Of a stretch of 7,495 nucleotides of DNA, positions 1-5,313 are shown in pieces. The notes beneath the pieces are model-generated. The model had not been told where the DNA came from and ran no database searches. It saw nothing but the letters and a program-made list of their open reading frames with translations. Positions within the stretch are counted from its first letter, which is position 1; each line of letters opens with the position of its first letter. The stretch covers positions 1 to 7,495 of the forward strand of contig CAMJFV010000087.1 of the NCBI GenBank assembly GCA_946405045.1, written 5' to 3'. Source of the stretch: an uncultured Bacteroidales bacterium. Lineage in GTDB: Bacteria > Bacteroidota > Bacteroidia > Bacteroidales > Paludibacteraceae. The translations under genes were made by a program, and so were the position numbers.

Positions 1-8
1 ACAATATA

Positions 9-64
9 GGTTTAATCTGTCCAATAAGAAAACCAATCGGTTTGATATTCTATCTGATTAAATC
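9..64 (-). terminator. Weak structured region after the lipoprotein gene, possible terminator
   Basis: Downstream of the TAA at 80, minus-strand AAACC (43-39) pairs with GGTTT (34-30) around GATT and runs into TCTTATT. An outer arm, GATTTAATC at 64-56 with GATTAAACC at 17-9, can pair over 9 bases with one G-U pair and enclose the hairpin. The inner stem is only 5 base pairs and the T-tract is broken, so termination here is uncertain. The rest of the 79 bases up to the window edge shows no gene. Confidence 0.25.
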
Positions 65-79
65 CTTTGGTAAGATTAT

Positions 80-775
80 TTACTTAGCCACGGCACGAAC
101 GGCACGACCAATCCAACGGCCACCCTTCTCTACAGCATGTGACTCAGAGAAAAAGTAAACAGCCATTGCGAAGTCTCCAGAAGTCTCTGCTGCATCACAT
201 AATGTAGAAGACCAGAATCCTCCAATCATATCGTTTTTAACGACGTCGGCAGCACCTCTGACTCCAGATGCAGGAAGGAAGATTGAATTACCATTCTTTC
301 CTACAACTTTATATCCGTTAACACCGTTCAACTCTGTCCAACTCCACTCACACTCGTCTACAAGTTCCTTACACTGTGCTACACTCGGCATCTGCCAAGC
401 ATCCCCCAAAGCAGCAGTAGCAGCATCATACTCAGTGCCAGCGATATCTGCACCAATATTCTTCCAAACTTTCTTTGCTGATGAATCAGCAGACACAGAA
501 TCTGGAATCATGTAATATGAGTAAGTAGTGTCTGAATAGACTTCCTTAGAATCAGTCTCACCCCATGCAAAGTATTCGCCATATTTTTCTGGTGAATTAG
601 CACCGACGTTGCATGAAGCCCATTTTGTACCACTAGTAAGGCCAAGGTCAACAGACTCTATCTTTGCAGAGTTCAAACCATCCACATTGTCATTTTTCTT
701 TTGCTCGTTGTTCACACAACCTGTTGCAGAAATGAACAATCCCAATGCCGCAACAAATTTCAATGTTTTCTTCAT
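80..775 (-). CDS. FISUMP-domain lipoprotein (Fibrobacter succinogenes major paralogous domain)
   Basis: This 231-residue lipoprotein carries one FISUMP-type domain (TIGR02145-like), a module found in many paralogues in Bacteroidetes and Fibrobacter, thought to be related to the C-type-lectin/formylglycine-enzyme-like fold. No specific ligand is known. The N-terminus is a lipoprotein signal with lipobox A-T-G-C, Cys20 being the lipidated residue, followed by a polar linker (VNNEQKKNDN). Domain landmarks are VDLGLTSGTKWASCNVGA (42-59), YGEYFAWGET (65-74), TEYDAATAALGDAWQMPS (114-131), GVNGYKVVGKNGNSIFLPAS (151-170), GFWSST (186-191) and GRAVRAV (223-229). The domain looks complete. It is likely anchored in the outer membrane, facing either way. 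It lies 65 bases after the LemA/TPM cluster with its own A-rich leader (CTAAAAAGCTAAAAAC), so it may be transcribed separately. It could be an accessory surface protein, and a link to LemA is not shown. Confidence 0.87.
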   Translation of the reverse strand: MKKTLKFVAALGLFISATGCVNNEQKKNDNVDGLNSAKIESVDLGLTSGTKWASCNVGANSPEKYGEYFAWGETDSKEVYSDTTYSYYMIPDSVSADSSAKKVWKNIGADIAGTEYDAATAALGDAWQMPSVAQCKELVDECEWSWTELNGVNGYKVVGKNGNSIFLPASGVRGAADVVKNDMIGGFWSSTLCDAAETSGDFAMAVYFFSESHAVEKGGRWIGRAVRAVAK

Positions 776-790
776 GTTTTTAGCTTTTTA

Positions 791-812
791 GTTATAACGA
801 TGTATAAACATC
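791..812. repeat. Two adjacent palindromes between the YgcG-like gene and the FISUMP lipoprotein gene
   Basis: GTTATAAC (791-798) is a perfect 8-base palindrome. Directly beside it, GATGT (799-803) and ACATC (808-812) form a perfect 5-base inverted repeat around ATAA. They lie 16-37 bases upstream of the lipoprotein ATG, in its leader or promoter region. No T-tract follows on the minus strand, so this is not a canonical terminator. An operator or a small RNA hairpin in the leader is possible. In AT-rich DNA short palindromes also arise by chance. Confidence 0.4.
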
Positions 813-840
813 AAATCCTAATATATTTTCCAATTATTCA

Positions 841-1647
841 CTACCAAGAGCCGCCGCCTCCGCCTCCGCCGAAGCTACCTCCGCCGAAACCGCCAAAGCC
901 ACCACCGAAGCCTCCGCCACTGCTACGACCACCGCCAAAGCCTCCGCCAAAACCGCCAGAGAATCCTCCCTGTGAGAACGGATCATTATAAGTGACACGA
1001 CGACGTGGTCTGTAGTTTGTGTCGTTATTCGAACCTCCGCCTTTACTATTACGTCCGGCAGAAATCATAAGAATAACGATTATAATGATGAAGATGACAA
1101 TCACATACGGAAATTCTTCCTCCTCTGCTTCTGCGGTAAACTCGCCTCGCGTCGCACGTCTCATATATTCAGCACCAGCAATGATTCCTCCTCCATAATC
1201 ATTATTTCTGAAATATGGAATCATAACATTGTTGACGATACGATAGCAGATAATGTCAGGCAGAGAGGCTTCTAGTCCATAACCTGTAGCGATAAACGCA
1301 CGTCCCTTTTCCCTCTCAGTCTTTGGTTTTACAAGCAGGATGGCTCCATTATTATGTTTCTTGGTGCCGACGCCCCACTTTTCTCCAAGCTGTTGGGCAT
1401 AATCCGCGATATCATATCCATCAAGCGATGTCACAGTCACCACACAGATCTGTGTAGATGTTGCTTTACTGAATGCGACGAGAGAGTCTTCCAACATCTG
1501 TTTCTGGGCAGCAGTCAGAAGCCCGGCAAAATCGTTGACAAGACGTTCCGGCTTGGGTTTGTCGGGAATTTCAGCCCAGCAAACCAACGTCGGCAAGCAT
1601 AAAAGCAATGCCATTAGCAGCGTCTTCAACCTATTTCGCATCTTCAT
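841..1647 (-). CDS. YgcG-like TPM-domain membrane protein with glycine-rich tail
   Basis: This is a 268-residue YgcG-type protein. Domains in order are: a signal peptide (1 to about 25, hydrophobic core then CWA before EIPDKPKP); a TPM domain (about 33-165) with LVNDFAGLLTAAQKQMLEDSL, TQICVVTVTSLDG, WGVGTKKHNNGAILLVKPK, GYGLEASLPD and DYGGGIIAG; an acidic linker; one transmembrane helix (about 180-197, Ile/Val-rich); a basic stretch (RPRRR, 213-217); and a Gly/Phe/Ser-rich tail (about 227-268) ending in SW. The TPM domain should face the periplasm and the tail the cytoplasm. A tail of this kind with terminal SW is common in the family. It overlaps the preceding TPM gene by 17 bases from the ATG at 1647; a second in-frame ATG at 1641 would reduce this to 11, and the true start cannot be decided because neither has a Shine-Dalgarno motif. 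Function is unknown; a role in membrane or stress homeostasis with LemA is inference. Confidence 0.9.
   Translation of the reverse strand: MKMRNRLKTLLMALLLCLPTLVCWAEIPDKPKPERLVNDFAGLLTAAQKQMLEDSLVAFSKATSTQICVVTVTSLDGYDIADYAQQLGEKWGVGTKKHNNGAILLVKPKTEREKGRAFIATGYGLEASLPDIICYRIVNNVMIPYFRNNDYGGGIIAGAEYMRRATRGEFTAEAEEEEFPYVIVIFIIIIVILMISAGRNSKGGGSNNDTNYRPRRRVTYNDPFSQGGFSGGFGGGFGGGRSSGGGFGGGFGGFGGGSFGGGGGGGSW
844..969 (-). repeat. Glycine-rich low-complexity tract at the end of the YgcG-like gene
   Basis: About 42 codons encode mostly Gly with Phe and Ser in GGF/GGS units. On the plus strand this appears as repeated CCGCCT/CCGCCA/CCGAAG blocks, the most G+C-rich and repetitive part of the window. 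Such tandem similarity can change length by slippage or recombination. Its protein role is unknown. Confidence 0.8.
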
Positions 1648-2074
1648 AAGCTATTTCGTTTGGCAACTCATCAATATCATTGTCGACTGGAGGAAAGAAT
1701 TCCGCAAGTTTTTCTCCACATTTCTGGATTCCAGCAACCAATCCCGCGCCAAATTCTTCCTTCTTGAAATACTCAATCATTAGAGCACACACGTCATTCC
1801 AGAAATTCTCAGGCACAACATTATTGATTCCTTCGTCCCCGATAACCGCGAAACGGCGGTCCTCACTTGCGATGAAAAACAACACTCCGTTCTTCCTCAA
1901 TGTCTTGTCCATCTCAAGAGAATAGAAAACATTGACAGCCGACTCCATAACATTTTCACCAGCCTTGTTAGCGATATTCACACGGATCTCGCCGGAGCAG
2001 TTGTTTTCTGCCTCTGCAATAGCGTCGATCACATTGCGACACTCTTCAACCGATAAAAATGACTTCGCTTCCAT
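1631..2074 (-). CDS. TPM-domain protein without signal peptide
   Basis: This 147-residue protein consists of almost one TPM domain (TLP18.3/Psb32/MOLO-1 fold, also called TPM_phosphatase). The plant member has been reported to have phosphatase activity, but the bacterial role is unproven. Domain landmarks are SGEIRVNI (27-34), the strand GVLFFIASEDRRFAVIGDEGIN (63-84), VVPENFWNDV (86-95) and the closing helix FGAGLVAGIQKCGEKLAEFFP. No signal peptide or membrane helix is present, so it is predicted to be cytoplasmic, unlike its partner. The acidic tail DIDELPNEIAYEDAK resembles tails of homologous Bacteroidetes proteins that I recall, so it may be a conserved short motif rather than random. 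The start ATG overlaps the LemA stop by one base (TAATG). The TAG stop lies 17 bases inside the next gene, so all three proteins are probably made from one message in a coupled way. Confidence 0.88.
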   Translation of the reverse strand: MEAKSFLSVEECRNVIDAIAEAENNCSGEIRVNIANKAGENVMESAVNVFYSLEMDKTLRKNGVLFFIASEDRRFAVIGDEGINNVVPENFWNDVCALMIEYFKKEEFGAGLVAGIQKCGEKLAEFFPPVDNDIDELPNEIAYEDAK

Positions 2075-2652
2075 TAGAACTGAACTTTTGGAGCTGATTT
2101 AGCAGCCTCATCAGCCTTGAAATATGCCTGCTTCTCGAAGCCAAACATAGATGCGATAAGGTTGTTAGGGAATGTTGAGATTGTTGTGTTATAGTCCTGA
2201 GCCATTGTGTTGAACTTCTTACGCTCCACTGAGATTCTGTTCTCTGTTCCCTCAAGCTGAGCCTGAAGCTCCAAGAAATTCTGGTTTACCTTCAAATCCG
2301 GATACTGCTCGTGAACGACCATCAACTTAGAAAGAGCCTCAGTCAAATTATTCTGAGCCATCTGATAAGCCTTGATGTTATCCTCAGTCAAATTTGTTGG
2401 ATCAATAGTGACCTTAGTAGCATTGGCACGCGCGTTGATAACAGCAGTCAATGTCTCGTTCTCATGCTTTGCCGCACCCTTGACAGTCTCAACCAAGTTG
2501 CCAATCAAGTCCATACGACGCTGATAGCTATCCTCTACCTGTGCCCACTGACCAGTGACAGCCTCACGCTTCTCTACCATTGTGTTGTAAGAACAACTTG
2601 AAAGGAATGGCACCAAAATTGCCATCACCAAAAACAATCTGAATTTCTTCAT
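2074..2652 (-). CDS. LemA family lipoprotein
   Basis: LemA-family proteins are widespread, helical, membrane-anchored proteins whose molecular role is not established. This one has 192 residues, a normal length. Family landmarks are YNTMVEKREAVTGQWAQVED (22-41), YQRRMDLIGNLVETVKG (43-59), HENETLTAVINARANA (63-78), and a C-terminal block with ENRISVERKKFNTMAQDYNTTI followed by FPNNLIASMFGF. LemA proteins usually have an uncleaved N-terminal membrane helix. Here the N-terminus instead reads as a lipoprotein signal, with MKKF, a hydrophobic core and lipobox L-S-S-C ending at Cys20. The mature protein would thus be lipid-anchored in the periplasm. The ATG at 2652 follows the leader ACTAAATTTAATAAG, A-rich and without Shine-Dalgarno. 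The TAA stop shares one base with the start of the next TPM gene (TAATG), indicating coupling. The cluster LemA, TPM, TPM recurs in Bacteroidetes. Confidence 0.93.
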   Translation of the reverse strand: MKKFRLFLVMAILVPFLSSCSYNTMVEKREAVTGQWAQVEDSYQRRMDLIGNLVETVKGAAKHENETLTAVINARANATKVTIDPTNLTEDNIKAYQMAQNNLTEALSKLMVVHEQYPDLKVNQNFLELQAQLEGTENRISVERKKFNTMAQDYNTTISTFPNNLIASMFGFEKQAYFKADEAAKSAPKVQF

Positions 2653-2678
2653 CTTATTAAATTTAGTTATTATTTTTT

Positions 2679-2710
2679 TAATTGTATCACTCTAAAACTC
2701 TCTTAGCAAA
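2679..2710 (-). promoter_or_regulatory. Possible Bacteroidetes-type promoter for the lemA-TPM cluster
   Basis: In the 88-base gap between recN and the LemA gene, minus-strand TTTG (2710-2707) matches the Bacteroidetes -33 element. After 20 bases, within the reported 19-21 spacing, comes TACAATTA (2686-2679), a partial match to the -7 consensus TAnnTTTG (TA plus two of the four last positions). The predicted transcript would start about 20-25 bases upstream of the LemA ATG. The spacing is good but the -7 match is weak, so this is a candidate only. Confidence 0.4.
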
Positions 2711-2740
2711 TATGCCACCGTACACAGTCATTCGTTTCTA

Positions 2741-4399
2741 TTAACGAAGACCTAATAAATCTTTTGCATTCTGAATCGCAGCATCAGATGGGTTTAGACC
2801 ACTTAGCATCTGTGCTATTTCTGTAACACGTTCGTCGGCAGATAATTTCACTATATGAGAGACTACTCTATCTCCATCCTCCTCTTTGTAGACCTTGTAA
2901 TGCGATTCTCCTTTCGAAGCGATCTGTGGCAGATGTGTAATCGCAACGACCTGCATTCTCTTACCCATCGCTGCCATCACCTCTCCCATACGGGCAGCCA
3001 CCTCTCCAGATATACCAGTGTCCACCTCATCGAGAATGATAGTCGGCATCTTCTTCACTTCCGAAAGCAACGACTTCAAACTGAGCATCACACGTGAGAC
3101 CTCTCCTCCTGATGCGATTTCAGCAATCGGAAGCATACGTTTATCTTTATTAGCTGAAAATAAAAACGTTACCTCGTCAGCTCCATCCAAAGTATATTGA
3201 GAAGATTTCTGCATGTCGACGGAAAGTTTCGCAAGAGGCATTCCCATCAACGACAATGAAGACTCAACAGTAGATTCTATTTTTTGCAAAGAGCCACGTC
3301 TTTTTTCCGAAAGAGACGCTGCGCTCTTCTCCATCTGCTGGAAATATTTTGCGACGTCTGCCTCAAGTGACGCGATCTGCTCATCTGCAGAAGAAAAGTT
3401 ATTCACACGTCGCTCCAAATCGGATTGAATCTCTTTCAATTCAGCGACAGTGCTCACTTTATGACGTTTCTCCAAAGAGTATATCGTGTCGAGACGTGAA
3501 GAGACGAATTCAATTCTCTCCTGGTTGAACTCCACTCTGTCTGCAACATCCTTTACAACTGCAGATATATCCTTCATCTCCGCCAAAACTGCATTGGTAC
3601 GTTCAGCAAGAGAGTCCAACTCCGGTGCGAATGACGACACTGAAGAAAGAAGGTTCACGGTCTGCTTCAATCGGACATTCACCGCATTATCGTCATCCTC
3701 CACAAGATTCACCACTGAAGAAAGAGCTGTTTTGATGGTCTCAGCATTCTGAAGAAGATTGTTCTCTGTCTCCAACTCCTCCTGCTCACCATCCACAAGA
3801 TTGGCAGCCTGAAGTTTATCAAGCTGTGACTTCAAATAATCAGCGTCACGAGCATCGTTTTCCATCTGCTCCTTCAAACGCTCCAACTCTCGTTTCGCAC
3901 TATTCCACTGCTTATAATCAGACTGGTATGCAGCCAACTCCTTTTTTGAATCCGCGACAGAATCCACCACAGACAATTGAAAACCAGAGTCTTTCAACAG
4001 CAGATTCTGATGTTGGGAATGGATATCAATAAGCATCTCTCCAAGTTGTTTTAGTTGAGAGACACTCACAGGTGTATCATTTACAAACGAGCGTGCTTTT
4101 CCTGATGGAGTAATCTCCTTACGGATCACACACTCGTCATCATAATCAAGTTCATTCTCTTCAAAAAATGGACGGTATCCATAGTCAGAGATATCAAACG
4201 TCGCTTCAATGACACATTTCTTTTCAGCATCCTTGAAATACTTCGATTCAACCTTTCCTCCCATCAACATACCCAACGCTCCAAGCAAAATAGATTTTCC
4301 AGCACCGGTCTCACCTGTGATCACAGAGAAACCGTTGTTGAAATCAATCTCACTTCTTTCAATCAAAGTATAGTTGTCTATCTCTAAACGAGTAAGCAT
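2741..4399 (-). CDS. recN: DNA repair protein RecN
   Basis: RecN is an SMC-like ATPase that acts early in RecA-dependent repair of double-strand breaks, probably holding broken DNA ends together. The 552-residue protein is full length. The N-terminal half of the ATPase has Walker A GETGAGKS (29-36) and the Q-loop region DIHSQHQN (125-132). The middle (about 150-375) is Gln/Glu/Lys-rich coiled coil, shorter than in canonical SMC proteins as expected for RecN. The C-terminal half has the ABC signature IASGGEVSR (428-436), Walker B TIILDEVDTG (453-462, Glu458 catalytic) and the switch histidine His489 in AITHLPQIAS. All residues needed for ATP hydrolysis are present. The ATG at 4399 lies 2 bases after the DUF4835 stop, so it is the last gene of the coaBC unit. 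No LexA-type operator was recognised upstream, and no clear terminator follows the TAA at 2741. Confidence 0.96.
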   Translation of the reverse strand: MLTRLEIDNYTLIERSEIDFNNGFSVITGETGAGKSILLGALGMLMGGKVESKYFKDAEKKCVIEATFDISDYGYRPFFEENELDYDDECVIRKEITPSGKARSFVNDTPVSVSQLKQLGEMLIDIHSQHQNLLLKDSGFQLSVVDSVADSKKELAAYQSDYKQWNSAKRELERLKEQMENDARDADYLKSQLDKLQAANLVDGEQEELETENNLLQNAETIKTALSSVVNLVEDDDNAVNVRLKQTVNLLSSVSSFAPELDSLAERTNAVLAEMKDISAVVKDVADRVEFNQERIEFVSSRLDTIYSLEKRHKVSTVAELKEIQSDLERRVNNFSSADEQIASLEADVAKYFQQMEKSAASLSEKRRGSLQKIESTVESSLSLMGMPLAKLSVDMQKSSQYTLDGADEVTFLFSANKDKRMLPIAEIASGGEVSRVMLSLKSLLSEVKKMPTIILDEVDTGISGEVAARMGEVMAAMGKRMQVVAITHLPQIASKGESHYKVYKEEDGDRVVSHIVKLSADERVTEIAQMLSGLNPSDAAIQNAKDLLGLR

Positions 4400-4401
4400 A
4401 A

Positions 4402-5313
4402 TCAGTTTCCTTTCTGCAATTTTTCGATATCCTTCATATCAGGAGCAATAGCAGATACAACGCTATACACTTCATCACGAACTTTCTGATCATCAAGACG
4501 ATACAGATTATATAATTCATCAAACTTAGTGTTGACAAAAATCTGCAGCGGTAAAGCAAAAGGCTTAGAGCGCTGCATCTCACGCAAATAGGTCATCTGC
4601 TCAAGAATCTTAGCCTTTCCCTTGTTCAAATCATCAGCCATCACATCAAGACCAAGACGGTGATATTCGTAGTACACATTGCGAATATTTGACATATTGG
4701 CATCCATATACAACGATATCAACGAATATCTGTTATTGTCTTTCGCCAAAGCTTTCCATCCAGCATCTTCTGAACTTCGTGCAGCAGCTGATATCATTTC
4801 CGCTTTCTCAAAGTAAGGTGTGCCACCTAGAGGAGAAAAACTGTCGAATTCAAGACCAAGCACGATATTGACGTAGAACGCCAACACTGCCATCAGATTC
4901 TGACTTGCATCATAATCACCCTCTGAATAGTCGAGACGATCTCCTGAATTATAAGTGAAATCAAAATTCTTATCCTGAAAATTGAAAAGAGGAGTTGTAT
5001 ATGATGTGTTGAAGACGGGGCGACTTGCCGTAACGGATAAATTTCCCGACTGTTTACCTCCATTAGCTTCAGATGTGTTCTCCAAGTAAATAGAGAATGT
5101 TATATCTATTCGTTCCTCTTTCTGAAAAACCGCATCTGTCCACTTGTGTGTATTAAAAAAATCAGCAAGAGACGCCTCCAAATCCTTATACAAATCTTTG
5201 TTTGATCCAGACACCTCATCGGAATTGATCGTGATTGAGCAATTCAGTTCCTGAGCTATTGAAACCATAGCACCAAAAACAAACGAAACAAGTGTCAAAA
5301 AAACTTTTTTCAT
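4402..5313 (-). CDS. DUF4835 family exported protein
   Basis: This 303-residue protein belongs to the Bacteroidetes-specific DUF4835 family, which has no established function that I know of. Residues 1-20 form a signal peptide (MKK, hydrophobic core, SIA) with likely cleavage before QELNC, a typical family N-terminus. Cys25 is not in a lipobox, so it is predicted to be a soluble periplasmic or envelope protein rather than a lipoprotein. Family landmarks I recognise are NTHKWTD (54-60), the beta-rich stretch SRPVFNTSYTTPLFNFQDKN, the segment NLMAVLAFYVNIVLGLEFDSFSPLGGTPYF (about 139-168), and a helical C-terminal half. Its ATG overlaps the coaBC stop as ATGA (5313-5310), with AAAGAAAGG just upstream, so translation is probably coupled to coaBC. 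recN follows after 2 bases. The coaBC-DUF4835-recN order recurs in Bacteroidetes, yet CoA synthesis, an exported protein and DNA repair have no obvious common role; shared transcription is the only link shown. Confidence 0.88.
   Translation of the reverse strand: MKKVFLTLVSFVFGAMVSIAQELNCSITINSDEVSGSNKDLYKDLEASLADFFNTHKWTDAVFQKEERIDITFSIYLENTSEANGGKQSGNLSVTASRPVFNTSYTTPLFNFQDKNFDFTYNSGDRLDYSEGDYDASQNLMAVLAFYVNIVLGLEFDSFSPLGGTPYFEKAEMISAAARSSEDAGWKALAKDNNRYSLISLYMDANMSNIRNVYYEYHRLGLDVMADDLNKGKAKILEQMTYLREMQRSKPFALPLQIFVNTKFDELYNLYRLDDQKVRDEVYSVVSAIAPDMKDIEKLQKGN

Noticed and set aside
785..816. Promoter with TTTG (-33) upstream of the FISUMP gene
   Set aside because: A TTTG is present at 816-813 on the minus strand, but at 19-21 bases downstream there is only TAAAAAGC or a poorer sequence, unlike TAnnTTTG, and the start site would be too close to the ATG.
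701..991. Plus-strand ORF with a proline-rich protein
   Set aside because: It is the antisense shadow of the glycine codons of the YgcG-like gene; GGN read backwards gives CCN. It has no domain or plausible leader and crosses two real genes.
2046..2255. Minus-strand 69-residue ORF inside the LemA gene
   Set aside because: It is in another frame of a well-conserved gene, is rich in Ser/Arg/Gln without a recognisable motif, and has no leader.
2692..2706. Hairpin after recN as a terminator
   Set aside because: CTAAGAGAGTTTTAG can form a small stem with a G-U pair on the minus strand, but it is weak, has a 3-base loop and no T-tract follows; the nearby run is A on the transcript.
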